Positions 7,109 through 16,942 of a stretch of DNA of 33,807 bases are shown here, piece by piece (position 1 is the first letter of the stretch; each line of letters starts with the position of its first letter). The position numbers and the translations under genes were made by a program. Origin of the DNA: Nitrospinota bacterium (lineage in GTDB: Bacteria; Nitrospinota_A; UBA7883; JACRLM01); contig JADGAO010000004.1 of the NCBI GenBank assembly GCA_015231995.1, forward strand, positions 1 to 33,807. Reading direction: 5' to 3'. The notes beneath the pieces are model-generated. The model was given only the letters and a program-made list of their open reading frames with translations. It was not told where the DNA came from and made no database searches.

Positions 7109-10100
7109 TCATACCCCACATAGCTTGTCCTCAAATGCAATTTGCCCACGCAGTGGCCAGTGAATCGCAATGCCAGCTACATGTCCAACAGATTTTATCC
7201 CAACAAGTATGTCCGCGTATGAGCGCAATTGCGGCAGGTGCGATATGTATGCTTCTTTTGGCGAAATAACAGTTGCGATTTTATGATCTATTAGCCACGC
7301 TCCCTTGCCAGTCATGACCAACATGTCAATGACACCGGAAACAACGCTTCTCTGCTCATTTAAGCCGATAATCGGAGTTTCGTAGAGGATATCGGATGGA
7401 GCTAAGTGGTCATTGACCCACAGCATGAATTGACGCGCCTGTTCTTGCGCCTTCTCAATATGCTCTCGTGCGAGAGTTTTATTTAAAACCCGATCGACGG
7501 CATCAAGCGCATCAGGTCGTTGGCACAATATTTCAAAAGCCTTGTGCATAGCTGTCCCGAAATCCATCGCGGACAAATCGGCGTGGACACTCATAGCCCC
7601 AGCATAAGAGATTACTTTAGGGCGACAAGAAAGGCTCTTTCCAGAAGTAAGGTCTGAAGGCCTTGCAAATTCCGGGGTTAATTTATTTGGACTGGCTCCT
7701 CGCCTAATCGCTGATCTTCCGATTCTCCCCTGAAATACATCATTGGGCGCTTTTCCAGTTGAAATACCATCTTGCGTTGCCATTAGATGGCGTTTGCAGG
7801 GAAACACCTGTTTTCCTAACTGGATTCCCTTTTCAACAAGTCCAATTCCCGTGGCGTCGTATAGAACATCCCAAAACATGGTTCCGGAAGTTGACCGCTC
7901 CGCTTGGAACTGTATTATAAGCCGCTCCCTTGCGCGGGTCAGGGCCACATACCACAGACGGCGCATCTCCTCATGTGTTCCTGGCCATAAGGCATCTTTG
8001 AATGATTCCTTTTTTTCAGGAATAACGGAAGATGGCCAGACGGATATATGAGCCTTATCGATAATGGCGTCAAGATCGCTGAATCCAGAATATGTGATGT
8101 CAAAGTGCGGGAAGCGTTGCTCCTGCTTTACGTTTGTTCCACAGACGAAGACGACTGGCCATTCCCGGCCTTTGGCGCTATGCCATGTGCTAAGTTCCAC
8201 GGCGTTTTCATCCAGATAACGGGCGTCAGGCTGGGTTCCATCCGCTTCCGCTCGCGCTTGTAGCCATGCGAGGAATGTTTTTAAGGATGTCCCATAAAAA
8301 CCGCCACTGCCAAGCGCGTCCCTGTTAGCTTCCGTAAACTGACGCGCCTCGTTTAAAAAACGGATGATGTTCGCCCGCACCTGATCTCCATCTTCCCATT
8401 CGGAGACAATATCGAATAAACCAAGAGCATCCACGGTTTGTCTGGCAATTGTGTCAACAGGGCTAACATCTACAGATGGCCTCAAATCATCAAGCGCATT
8501 GAGTATTCGATCATCAATTTGGCCCTTTTTAAGCAATCCCTTCAATGCGCTCTCAAGAGAGTGCTCCCCCAGCTCCGTGACGGCAAGATAAAGAGCCGCA
8601 TGACTTTCAGACGGATCAGAAAGGTGCGCCATAGCGTGATACAACACCTGTATCATTGGCTCATCAAACCATCCCATCGCTTCCACTTTCACGCGCAATC
8701 CCATATCTCGTAGAGCCGTGGCGTATTCAGCCATTAAGTTGCGACGCGGGCAGAGTATGGCTATGTCGCTTCCACGGATGCGCCGAGCTTCGCCCGTGCG
8801 CCTATCGGTCACGAAGTTGTCATCATCAGTCAAGTATCCGTGAATCATGGTGGCAGTGGTCGTAATCCAATCACGCTTAGCCACCTTGCCATATGGGATT
8901 ATCACTTCAAGGGCTGTGGAGCTAGTTTTGAAAGTGGCCTTCGGTCGCAACGGTTGGTACTCGTCCTCAAAGAGACGCTTCCCTACAGTATTCACGAAAT
9001 CCATCAAGTCTTTACTGGAGCGATAATTATCAGTCAGTGGACTCACCATCTTGCGGTGTTTATCCTCAAGAGCCTTAAAGAGGCGCGCATCAGCGTTTTG
9101 GAATCCCATGATTGCTTGTTTAAGATCGCCCACCGCCAAGATTGGGGTTCCCATTCGGTGGAACGTCCATAGCAACGCGAATTGTAGCGGGTTGGTGTCC
9201 TGAAACTCGTCAATGACAAGGCAATCAAACATTCCCTTGAGACGTTCATGAGCTGAAGTGACATTGCAAACCAAATGAAGCGCAAGGGCCACCATATCGG
9301 TAAAATCTATGAGACCGTGCCCCTTCTTTGTGGCTTCATAGCTCGTTATTATGTCAGCGCAACCTTCAAGCATATTTCCCAAAAACTTGAGATGGTCGGT
9401 CAAAGGCCCCTCATGCTCAATGATCCTATCCGCCGCGCTGATCACACTGGATACGGCATCATCGTAGCCTTCCGGCAATGGGCATCCTCGCTTTGATTGG
9501 CGTAATTTGCGTAAATCCTGCCACAATGACCAATCGCCCTTTAGCGGCTCTCCACCAGCGGCGCGATGCAAAGTATCAAAATCACTTCGTAAATCACTTT
9601 CTGCCGCTTTGTTTGTTCCATGGGTCTGCGCAAGTGACACGGGAAATTGTTTCAGTAAAGCCTTAACCGCCGCCGTAAGTTCTTTTCGCAATATTTCGCC
9701 GTCAGCAACAGGCCCGTAGACCTTGCGTATCTCGCGTTCCGCTTCTCGGATGAGTGATTGGCGGCGCTTGTTAGAAATTGAGCCGAGTGACCGTAAGAGC
9801 GAAACAAGATGCAGACCCTCGGCGCGAAATGAAGATTCAGAGCTACTACCATCACCATACTTGTAGGTAAAACCATAATGGGGCAGATTTTGGATAATAG
9901 GTTCAAGCTGTGAGGCGCGTGAAAGAGCTTGCCGGATAAAAATTTCCTCTTCATCCTCATTAAGAAGGCGCAATGAAGGTGATATCCCTGCGTCAAAAGC
10001 GAATTCCGTTATCAGCCGCAACCCAAAAGAATGGATCGTTGAAATCTGGGCGGCATCCAAACGAAGCGCGGCGTCCAAGTTCAGCCTTCCGATCAACTCC

Positions 10101-10273
10101 TCACGAATGCGCTCCTGAAGTTCGGAAGCCGCCGCCTCGGTGAATGTCACGGCGGCGACTTTTTCCGGGCTAACTATTCCCCGTTCAATCCATCCCGCTA
10201 TTTCTTTTTGGATGCGATGGGTTTTCCCCGATCCTGCTCCGGCGGAAAGGATAGTTATAGGAGGAAGTGACAT
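7109..10273 (-). CDS. AddA-like UvrD/Rep helicase with C-terminal PD-(D/E)XK nuclease
   Basis: A 1054-aa superfamily 1 helicase-nuclease. Helicase motifs in order: Walker A AGAGSGKT (11-18), motif Ia AVTFTEAAASEL (about 41), Walker B DEFQD (355-359), motif III GDLKQAIMGF (382-391), NYRSS (416-420), a motif V-like STWHSAKGREW and motif VI YVALTRARERL. The C-terminus has RecB-type nuclease residues: GTAMHKAFE, then GVIDM (Asp983) and LIDHK (Asp996, Lys998), followed by a Q-containing helix (LPQLRSYADI). It should unwind and degrade DNA ends as the AddA partner of the gene just before it. It starts 3 bases after the AddB-like stop, with GGAGGAG inside that gene's last codons as its ribosome binding site, so translation is coupled. 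Shorter than typical Firmicutes AddA. Its position at the end of a PLD/SNF2 operon argues for defence rather than housekeeping recombination. Confidence 0.92.
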   Translation of the reverse strand: MSLPPITILSAGAGSGKTHRIQKEIAGWIERGIVSPEKVAAVTFTEAAASELQERIREELIGRLNLDAALRLDAAQISTIHSFGLRLITEFAFDAGISPSLRLLNEDEEEIFIRQALSRASQLEPIIQNLPHYGFTYKYGDGSSSESSFRAEGLHLVSLLRSLGSISNKRRQSLIREAEREIRKVYGPVADGEILRKELTAAVKALLKQFPVSLAQTHGTNKAAESDLRSDFDTLHRAAGGEPLKGDWSLWQDLRKLRQSKRGCPLPEGYDDAVSSVISAADRIIEHEGPLTDHLKFLGNMLEGCADIITSYEATKKGHGLIDFTDMVALALHLVCNVTSAHERLKGMFDCLVIDEFQDTNPLQFALLWTFHRMGTPILAVGDLKQAIMGFQNADARLFKALEDKHRKMVSPLTDNYRSSKDLMDFVNTVGKRLFEDEYQPLRPKATFKTSSTALEVIIPYGKVAKRDWITTTATMIHGYLTDDDNFVTDRRTGEARRIRGSDIAILCPRRNLMAEYATALRDMGLRVKVEAMGWFDEPMIQVLYHAMAHLSDPSESHAALYLAVTELGEHSLESALKGLLKKGQIDDRILNALDDLRPSVDVSPVDTIARQTVDALGLFDIVSEWEDGDQVRANIIRFLNEARQFTEANRDALGSGGFYGTSLKTFLAWLQARAEADGTQPDARYLDENAVELSTWHSAKGREWPVVFVCGTNVKQEQRFPHFDITYSGFSDLDAIIDKAHISVWPSSVIPEKKESFKDALWPGTHEEMRRLWYVALTRARERLIIQFQAERSTSGTMFWDVLYDATGIGLVEKGIQLGKQVFPCKRHLMATQDGISTGKAPNDVFQGRIGRSAIRRGASPNKLTPEFARPSDLTSGKSLSCRPKVISYAGAMSVHADLSAMDFGTAMHKAFEILCQRPDALDAVDRVLNKTLAREHIEKAQEQARQFMLWVNDHLAPSDILYETPIIGLNEQRSVVSGVIDMLVMTGKGAWLIDHKIATVISPKEAYISHLPQLRSYADILVGIKSVGHVAGIAIHWPLRGQIAFEDKLCGV

Positions 10274-10276
10274 TTT

Positions 10277-12955
10277 TTACTCCTCCACGTAAATGCTGAA
10301 TCGCGCAATAAGGGGACTTGCATCAAGGGCGTACGGCTGGATACCGGTTTCTTTGGGAATCCGTTTTCGATCTGCGGACGTGTTCAAGTTGATGCGGCCC
10401 TTTCTTAGATCCTCCATAATGTCTTTAAGGCGGGCTACGGCATTTTTGGAAACATCTACCGCAAGCTCCTCCACACCGGGTAGATTGGATGGTAACCAGC
10501 CTTGTGTATCCGTAAGGGCGATTTGGTCGTTCATGGTGAAATACATGACGCCTACCCGCCCTTTCCCCCGAGTTCCGGTAAGCATCAGACGGTAGGCGTG
10601 GGCCTGAATGTCGTAGCCCTTAACCATCCGTTCACGCCTGGCTCCAGAGCTTGATTTTTTATAATCCACCACAAAGCGTCCACCACCGGGAAGCGCAACA
10701 ACGCAATCGACCCGTCCATGTATAGGCGAATCTAGGAATGCGCCCTCCTGGCTTTGCTCGCTTGCTTCAATTACTCCGCCGATATTCTTCAACAGTTTTC
10801 CCCAAGCCTTGGCCGCTTCCCCAATCTCTCTTTCAAGGGAAGCCAGCTCCAACCGCCACTCCGGTGTCAGCAATAAGGGTGCACGTGACCTGGCCATATT
10901 CGCAACTAGTGAAGGGATACGCTTGATGATGGTTTTTTCATTTGGCAACGACGAACCGACCGGGAAAAGTTGCTCAAAGACATCGTGAGCCAGCGATCCC
11001 TTGGTAATAACGTCCAGTCCGTCAACCGTCCAGAGCCGTGGCGTCGCGCAAAGTTGCCCCAGTAACCATGCCAGTGGAGATACCAGGAGCGTATCCAGTG
11101 CGCTGGGTGAAAGCGAGACGATGGAGCCATCTTTTTTGCTGAGCAGGTTTGCGCCTAGTGAAAGGTTTTTTATTTCTATATCTCGCGGAGCTTGCTTTGG
11201 ACGCTTGTTATTGACGGGAACCATCTGCGCTTTCGCCCGGTCTTCGGGGTGGTGCAATTCAAGCGTGAGGTCATCCGCCTTTTTGATATTCTCGAATGTA
11301 CGCGCGATATACGCCAACGTCTGCGATGGGTGTATTTCAGAGCCATCAGAACCGCGCTTTGAAAAAAGGAATGTGAGAGATTCCGAGGCCGCCGCTATTT
11401 GGCGACGGAATAAATTCCTGGAGTTTTCCAAGCGCCTTGAAGGCCGTTCAATATCGATTCTTAAAGCGTTTTCAATGAGGGCCATTTCATCGTCGGAAAA
11501 CACTGGTGAAATCGGGTGAGTGGAAGGATACCTGTCTTTGTTGAATCCAAGTATCAGTAATCTCTTTACCAACCGCCAAGGCTCTTCACCTTCGTAAAAT
11601 ATGGCGACACCCTCCTGGCTGTACTCAGGATCGACAGAAACCTCCACGGAGACAGGAGCTGTCAGCTCCATAACCTCCTCCCAGGGAATATCACGTCCGT
11701 TCCATGTGGAAAGAAATTCAGCAATCACATTTGCGGTTTGATGAAATACCTCGCGTTCTTCAAGGAGACTTTCGTTGTCGCTAATCATCGAGCGGAGGGC
11801 TTGTAGGGCGGATAGCAATTCTTTCGCGGATTCGATTGGAGCTGAAACAAGGCGAACCACATGCGAAAGTAAAGTGTTTCCACGGGCTTTACGTAGAAAG
11901 TATGGCCGGTTATCAATGGCAAGCTGAGCTAGGTCATGCCTTTCAGCGTCATCTAGCGGCAACAGCGGCGAGATCAGGAACGACCCTAACGCCATAGCAG
12001 GGTGGGGAGGCTTGAGCGTCAACAGAAAATGTAAAAGCGTCTCCCTTCCGATGTCGCGCCTTCCACGCTCTGGCATTAGCCCTGCTAGAGGTATTCCCGC
12101 CAAGGCAAAAACCTCACGTAAAGCGCGGCTGTAATCTATGTCATCAGGTACAAGCAGAGCGAAATCTGATGGTCGTAATTTAGCATGCTTCTTAAGCGTC
12201 GTTTGGACAATGCCAGCGGCCAGTTCCGCCTCCTCCTGGTAATCACGAACCGCTAGAATTTGAACGGAATCATCCTTGGGGCGTTTTTCGCCATCTGGAT
12301 CGAAAATGGTTCGTTGAAGATGGCCCAACGCGAGGTTAGAAGACGCGATTGGAGCTATACATAGAGTTTGCTCCGCCAAATCACGCAAAGCGGTATCAAC
12401 AGATTGCTTTTTACCCCTCCTGAGCTTTTTAATTAACGCTATATCCCAAGGTGAAAGGCTCCCATGCTTTGGGTCATATATGACATCTATTTCCCGAAGG
12501 GAGGTGGAATCCGGGGCATTGAGTATCATATTTATAGCATAAAGATGGCTCGGGAAAGGGCATTCAGCATTCCGCCATAGTTTGTAAAGATCAGCCCATC
12601 GCCGATTCACCCGATCTGGTAAAGGCACGGGTGGTTTTGGAGTAAAAGTGTTATCTGGCCCAAGACCTTCGAGGATAACGGAAAGGGTACGAGCCACATG
12701 CTTGAGGGCTTCTTGCGGAGCTACTTCTGCGCTTTTCAGCCAAAAGGCTTTGGGTACGGAATAGAACGCCTCCTGGAGCTTTTCCATCCAAAGATCATCA
12801 GGAGGCGAAAACAGAAAGGAATCAAGAGCCATATGTATTAGCTCGTGTGTGACTCCCACCCTTACGCCAAGCCATCCACCATTTTGGGCCAATGACATTC
12901 GCACCCTGAGGGCGGAAGTCTTGCCATGAACTAATAAAAACGTAAGCTTATTCAT
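10277..12955 (-). CDS. AddB-like PD-(D/E)XK nuclease subunit
   Basis: An 892-aa protein with AddB/RecB-exonuclease architecture. The N-terminal half is a degenerate UvrD-like helicase scaffold with no intact Walker A; the start reads LLVHGKTSALRVR. The C-terminal third carries the nuclease: LSPSALDTLLVSPLAWLL (the usual entry helix), LAHDVFEQLFP, GRVD (Asp750), VVDYKK (Asp764, Lys766) and a downstream Q-containing helix (DIQAHAYRLML). I see no obvious four-cysteine iron-sulphur set of the kind found in Bacillus AddB. It is expected to form a two-nuclease heterodimer with the following AddA-like protein. The start codon lies only 7 bases from the end of an IS3 remnant, and no strong ribosome binding site remains upstream, so the insertion may have separated it from its original operon leader. 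Confidence 0.85.
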   Translation of the reverse strand: MNKLTFLLVHGKTSALRVRMSLAQNGGWLGVRVGVTHELIHMALDSFLFSPPDDLWMEKLQEAFYSVPKAFWLKSAEVAPQEALKHVARTLSVILEGLGPDNTFTPKPPVPLPDRVNRRWADLYKLWRNAECPFPSHLYAINMILNAPDSTSLREIDVIYDPKHGSLSPWDIALIKKLRRGKKQSVDTALRDLAEQTLCIAPIASSNLALGHLQRTIFDPDGEKRPKDDSVQILAVRDYQEEAELAAGIVQTTLKKHAKLRPSDFALLVPDDIDYSRALREVFALAGIPLAGLMPERGRRDIGRETLLHFLLTLKPPHPAMALGSFLISPLLPLDDAERHDLAQLAIDNRPYFLRKARGNTLLSHVVRLVSAPIESAKELLSALQALRSMISDNESLLEEREVFHQTANVIAEFLSTWNGRDIPWEEVMELTAPVSVEVSVDPEYSQEGVAIFYEGEEPWRLVKRLLILGFNKDRYPSTHPISPVFSDDEMALIENALRIDIERPSRRLENSRNLFRRQIAAASESLTFLFSKRGSDGSEIHPSQTLAYIARTFENIKKADDLTLELHHPEDRAKAQMVPVNNKRPKQAPRDIEIKNLSLGANLLSKKDGSIVSLSPSALDTLLVSPLAWLLGQLCATPRLWTVDGLDVITKGSLAHDVFEQLFPVGSSLPNEKTIIKRIPSLVANMARSRAPLLLTPEWRLELASLEREIGEAAKAWGKLLKNIGGVIEASEQSQEGAFLDSPIHGRVDCVVALPGGGRFVVDYKKSSSGARRERMVKGYDIQAHAYRLMLTGTRGKGRVGVMYFTMNDQIALTDTQGWLPSNLPGVEELAVDVSKNAVARLKDIMEDLRKGRINLNTSADRKRIPKETGIQPYALDASPLIARFSIYVEE

Positions 12956-12961
12956 GTGCTT

Positions 12962-13511
12962 TGAGCTTCCCCCGGAAAATAGTCTTCCAAGGGTGACGTA
13001 TTATGAACGTTACATTGGAGATAGAGACTATGAAGATTCCGAGGCAGGCATACACCGCAGAGTTCAAGGAATTGGCTGTCAAGCGGGTGAACGCTGGACA
13101 GTCAGTCGCGTCGTTGGCCAAGGAGCTTGGCCTTATTGAGCAGACACTTCGCAATTGGGTGACGGCGGCCAAGGCCGGCAAGCTCAATGGCGAAGCCGTG
13201 GGCAGGCCAGTTACGACTGAGCAGATGGAGCTCTCCCGGCTACGTTCTGAGAACATGCGGCTTAAGCGGGAGTGTGAAATCATAAAAAAAGCGACGGCGT
13301 ACTTCGCGAAGGATGCGCGATGAAGCACGCCTGGATTGAGGCGCAAGATCGAGACTTGGAACTGACTGGTATGTGCGCGGCTTTGGATGTGAGCGTGAGT
13401 GGTTATCGAGCCTGGCGACGTGGTGGCAAGGCAGACAGTAAGCGGCTGACAGACTCTCAGATGTTGGCGCTGATCCGATCTATTCACGTCAAATACAAGG
13501 GGGCCTATGGC
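12962..13511 (+). mobile_element. Truncated IS3-family insertion sequence
   Basis: The element begins with TGAGCTTCCCCCGGAAAATAG, which resembles the left inverted repeat of IS3-group elements (TGA.CT.CCCC...). It carries a complete orfA and the first part of orfB, then breaks off after the KGAYG codons of orfB near 13511. The rest of the transposase and the right inverted repeat are gone, so no target duplication can be recognised. It is oriented against the surrounding defence operon and lies between the SNF2 and AddB-like genes. Confidence 0.8.
13030..13323 (+). CDS. IS3-family transposase OrfA
   Basis: A 97-aa DNA-binding subunit of an IS3-type transposase. The N-terminal helix-turn-helix is recognisable: YTAEFKELAVKRV, then QSVASLAKELGLIEQTLRNW. 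The C-terminal part, ELSRLRSENMRLKRECEIIKKA, is the leucine-zipper region that normally precedes the frameshift into OrfB. I start at the ATG before KIPRQAYTAEF; an ATG nine codons upstream is also in frame. The stop overlaps the orfB start (ATGA), as expected. The subunit is intact, but without OrfB catalysis the element cannot move. Confidence 0.85.
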   Translation: MKIPRQAYTAEFKELAVKRVNAGQSVASLAKELGLIEQTLRNWVTAAKAGKLNGEAVGRPVTTEQMELSRLRSENMRLKRECEIIKKATAYFAKDAR

Positions 13512-13526
13512 ACTTATTATGATTAA
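13320..13526 (+). pseudogene. IS3-family transposase OrfB, 3'-truncated
   Basis: Only the N-terminal 64 or so residues of OrfB remain, including the HTH_21-like region (VSVSGYRAWRRGG ... QMLALIRSIHVKYKGAYG). Homology stops at KGAYG; the next residues, TYYD and a stop, come from flanking sequence. The DDE catalytic core is absent. The stop codon overlaps the SNF2 gene stop on the other strand, which marks the deletion junction. Confidence 0.85.
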
Positions 13527-16500
13527 TTGGTTTGTGGCCATACATTCAATTTCACACGCAAATCGTTAACAATTTCACTTGGAAGGGAGCGAATTCCAGA
13601 AATATCTTTTTCCCCTTCACTTGCGTCTTCCTCTTCGTTTTCGGGTACTATCGTAGCCAAGTCGCCGCCAGTTAAAACCTCAAATATCTGAGCGCGCAAT
13701 AAAAGTTGTTCAAACATTCGCTCATCATAGGTTCCCGCCAAGTATGGCAAACCTATCTCAAGCCTGGGTTTCCCTCCTTTGACGTGCGCTCGTTCACGGG
13801 AAGTTTTGCTTCCAATACGATCTATACGTCCAGTGCGTTGCTCAATTGTTGCAGGGTTCCACGCAAGGTCAAAATGCACAACATGGCGGCAGTATCTGTG
13901 AAGATCGATTCCCTCTTGTCCAACTGAAGTGCAAACTAGAATTTCGGGAAACAATGGAGAATTAAATCCGGTAAATTTGCGTTGCCTTTCTTTAGTTGAG
14001 CCTTTAACTAAATCCACCAAAGGACTTCGCAACTTGGTGACATCAAGCATTTCCGCACGGGAGCTTGAAGGATCGTCAAACGTTCCGGCGGCGCCTTTTA
14101 AGTCCTCTAAAAATACTGTAAAACGATCGGCTAGGCTCTCCGTCTGATTTTCAAGTGGCTGATAAAATCTCTCTACTAAAACATGTCCCCACCCTTCCTC
14201 CCTCTGGTGTGTTTTTTCAGGAATTAGACGCAATAGCACAGAATCCCATGAGATGGCACGGCGCAACCCATGAAACAATTCTCGACGAGCAATCCACTTG
14301 GCATCATCATGCTTGCCGGAACCAATATCTTCAATCATGCTGTGAATATAAGAATGTAATTGGATAATAACCTCCCTGATATGCTCAGAGGAATCGGTCT
14401 GTCCCGCAAGCATCGGAGTGTTGACGCCCAGGAAAAAGTTAGGGCTTTCGGCATATTGATCCAAAATAGGCGTTTCGCGCTTTTTGCGTGCCGCTTCCCG
14501 CCGTGTGACAAGACGAGTCGTCAAGTCTTTTACTTTGGAAGGATCAGGAGTTACATTCCTCCGTTCGTAACGACTTCGCCAACCTTTTTCATCATGTCCC
14601 TCTAACTGACCGTCTTCGCTTTGAGCTTTTCCCTGCGCCTTTCCCACTCCACCAGTTGCTTCGTCTCCATCAATGCCATAAACGGTTTCAACCCATTTAT
14701 GGTTGGCTATTCGAGTAAGAAGTTTGCTCCATCCGGAATCCTCTACACCTTTCCTTAATAACCGTTGTGCGATAACGTGCTCTGTTACACGCGTCAGAAA
14801 AACACGATCCGGTCGTTCATCCGCCATGTCCACGCCATAAATAATTCCGGCTTTTGCAATCTCTGCGATATCTACATCCGTTAAACTAAGCTCATCAGGC
14901 ATGATTGAGTTTGCCCCATAATTCTTTTCCCGACGCGCCCAAAAATATGACCACAACACACGGTCTAAAATCAGCCCAGACAGATCGCGTTCCTTGCTGG
15001 TAAGCCGACTTCGTATGGTTCGCATCCCATCTTTGCCGAGTTTTAATTTCTGCTTTCTGGCTTCAATACGTTTTTCGATACGCTCATTAATAATTTCATT
15101 CAGGCGATCTGCATTGTTTTCGCGAAAACAAAATATCAATGTCTTTTCGCCTTTCTCCCAAAGCTTTTCAACCATATCCACAACAGCTACAACCTTTGGG
15201 TGACTATGGTCTGTGTCGCTAACAAGCTTCTTTAGCAACTTAAATCGCATCTGCTGGCCGGTCGTAACTTCAAATGCTTTTTTAAGCCTATTTCCTTCTG
15301 CGCTTTTAAACAACGTGGAGTAGCAACCGGTCATGTCTCCTGCAAGCGAGGAGCGGCCTTTCTTTCCCTCCAACTGCTTCATCTCAGTGACGCATCGCAT
15401 AAGAAGATAGTGTGGTAGTTCTCCATCCCCACGCACGTCTATCCCCGCAGATCGGTGGAACGCTTCACAGCCTGGTTTGGGAACCGGCGGGCTGACAAAT
15501 TCCCTTCCGACAAGGTACTGGCGATGACCCTGCTTCCTCCTGTGACGGATAACCATCTTTCCCAATTCATCGGAATAATCCGCATTGAAGGCGTACAGAC
15601 GCAACGCTTCACGATAAAATTTGCGGCGGCTAGGATCAATGTCGCTAACAGCGTCATTTGCATATCTGTCGATTTCTTCTTGTCTTAGTGCTCCATGTTG
15701 GGAAGCGAGCTCCAGTAAATGCTCCCGGTTACCCGCAAGTTTTTTCCAGTCATTAATTATGTCATCCTGAGACAACTCTGCAGGAAGACTCCGCCATGCT
15801 TCTTGGAAAAGCCTGCTGGCGTCCTGAGACGCCTTTACTACTGTTGCAATGGTGCGTTCACGATAATCTTTAAGAAACATCCTTCGTTTTTGGGAACCAT
15901 CCTTTTGCGGCCTAGGATTTATGTGCTCACCCGCTTCCAGGATTTTCAGCATCTCATCTGGTTTAAGCTGAAACGGAGTAGCGGTAAGCATCAACAATCG
16001 CCTAGTATGTGGGGCCACAATATCAATAAAATGCTTGTAAACTTTAGGATGATTTTTCCAGTTGTGAGCTTCATCTACGATCACCAAGGGGAAATCACGT
16101 TTAAGCAGAACTGGAATAAGCTTTCGATATAATTTATTCAACTCTGGAGCGACTAATTCCTTCAATATTTCGTCACGGCCACGAGCGTATGGATTAGTTA
16201 TGTCAAGACATTTTTGCCGGATATACTCAATATCATTAGCATAATCAGGCATGTACAATGCGTGATATATATCGTCTTGATCAATTGCCCAATCAGATTC
16301 ATCAGGAAGATTGGTGAGCTGAGTATGATCTTCTGTCCATCCCATCATGTTATCTTTGAGCAATTTTTTACGGCGGTCATTTGTAAAGCCATTAGACCAG
16401 TATCGGAATAGAGCCGCCAACATAAAGCATTGACGCTTAGCGTATCCACTTTGTCTACTGAAAACAGATTCCTTAGCCACTAAAATGCGCGGGGAGTTTA

Positions 16501-16942
16501 ACCGGCGTTGGGAAAAGCGAATCAGTGTATCCAGATCGGCAATTTCTTCTTCAGCAAGCCGGAACCACTTTTCGGCATCGTCACTTTTTTCAGGTGCAAT
16601 ACAACGATTTACAAACTCTCCAACTTCTTTACGCCATTTTTTGTAAAGTGAATCTCCTGGAACTAGAATCAAAACACTGCCACACGCTCCAGATAAATCC
16701 GCCTCTTTCCCATCACTGCGCATACCTTTTAGGATGGAAAATGCCGTAGCCAAAGCCACAAAAGTTTTCCCCATGCCTACTTCATCAGCGACAATCTGGA
16801 CTTCACGGCGCTGTTTGTCATCAGGATCGAAAAAGCGGGACAACAGTGTCTCCACTGTAACCGTTTGACGTTTGGCGTCATTGGGGTCGGTCATCCGCTC
16901 TTTATCCTTGCCCAGATCAATCTCAGGGGAAATCTTAATCAA
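13523..16942 (-). CDS. SNF2/DrmD-like superfamily 2 helicase
   Basis: A 1139-aa Swi2/Snf2-type ATPase. Helicase lobe 1: ADEVGMGKT (Walker A, Lys59), DEAH (290-293), LTATP (319-323). Lobe 2, far downstream: TLIFCFRE (about 590s), LVCTSVGQEGIDLH, and the arginine-finger motif EQRTGRIDRIG (about 1033-1043). The long insert between the lobes resembles DrmD/DpdE/HepA-type defence helicases. It is expected to translocate on double-stranded DNA and hand it to the operon's nucleases. The annotated start is a TTG overlapping the PLD stop by four bases (TTGA); an ATG at codon 17 (MTDPNDAKRQ) is a plausible alternative. The C-terminus appears complete, ending just where the IS3 remnant begins. The gene looks more AT-rich than the left-hand core genes. 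Confidence 0.88.
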   Translation of the reverse strand: MIKISPEIDLGKDKERMTDPNDAKRQTVTVETLLSRFFDPDDKQRREVQIVADEVGMGKTFVALATAFSILKGMRSDGKEADLSGACGSVLILVPGDSLYKKWRKEVGEFVNRCIAPEKSDDAEKWFRLAEEEIADLDTLIRFSQRRLNSPRILVAKESVFSRQSGYAKRQCFMLAALFRYWSNGFTNDRRKKLLKDNMMGWTEDHTQLTNLPDESDWAIDQDDIYHALYMPDYANDIEYIRQKCLDITNPYARGRDEILKELVAPELNKLYRKLIPVLLKRDFPLVIVDEAHNWKNHPKVYKHFIDIVAPHTRRLLMLTATPFQLKPDEMLKILEAGEHINPRPQKDGSQKRRMFLKDYRERTIATVVKASQDASRLFQEAWRSLPAELSQDDIINDWKKLAGNREHLLELASQHGALRQEEIDRYANDAVSDIDPSRRKFYREALRLYAFNADYSDELGKMVIRHRRKQGHRQYLVGREFVSPPVPKPGCEAFHRSAGIDVRGDGELPHYLLMRCVTEMKQLEGKKGRSSLAGDMTGCYSTLFKSAEGNRLKKAFEVTTGQQMRFKLLKKLVSDTDHSHPKVVAVVDMVEKLWEKGEKTLIFCFRENNADRLNEIINERIEKRIEARKQKLKLGKDGMRTIRSRLTSKERDLSGLILDRVLWSYFWARREKNYGANSIMPDELSLTDVDIAEIAKAGIIYGVDMADERPDRVFLTRVTEHVIAQRLLRKGVEDSGWSKLLTRIANHKWVETVYGIDGDEATGGVGKAQGKAQSEDGQLEGHDEKGWRSRYERRNVTPDPSKVKDLTTRLVTRREAARKKRETPILDQYAESPNFFLGVNTPMLAGQTDSSEHIREVIIQLHSYIHSMIEDIGSGKHDDAKWIARRELFHGLRRAISWDSVLLRLIPEKTHQREEGWGHVLVERFYQPLENQTESLADRFTVFLEDLKGAAGTFDDPSSSRAEMLDVTKLRSPLVDLVKGSTKERQRKFTGFNSPLFPEILVCTSVGQEGIDLHRYCRHVVHFDLAWNPATIEQRTGRIDRIGSKTSRERAHVKGGKPRLEIGLPYLAGTYDERMFEQLLLRAQIFEVLTGGDLATIVPENEEEDASEGEKDISGIRSLPSEIVNDLRVKLNVWPQTN

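Noticed and set aside
12948-13541. 197-codon minus-strand frame across the IS remnant
   Set aside because: The plus strand carries clear IS3 OrfA and OrfB sequence over the same bases; the minus frame is its shadow, even though it spans the gap in the operon.
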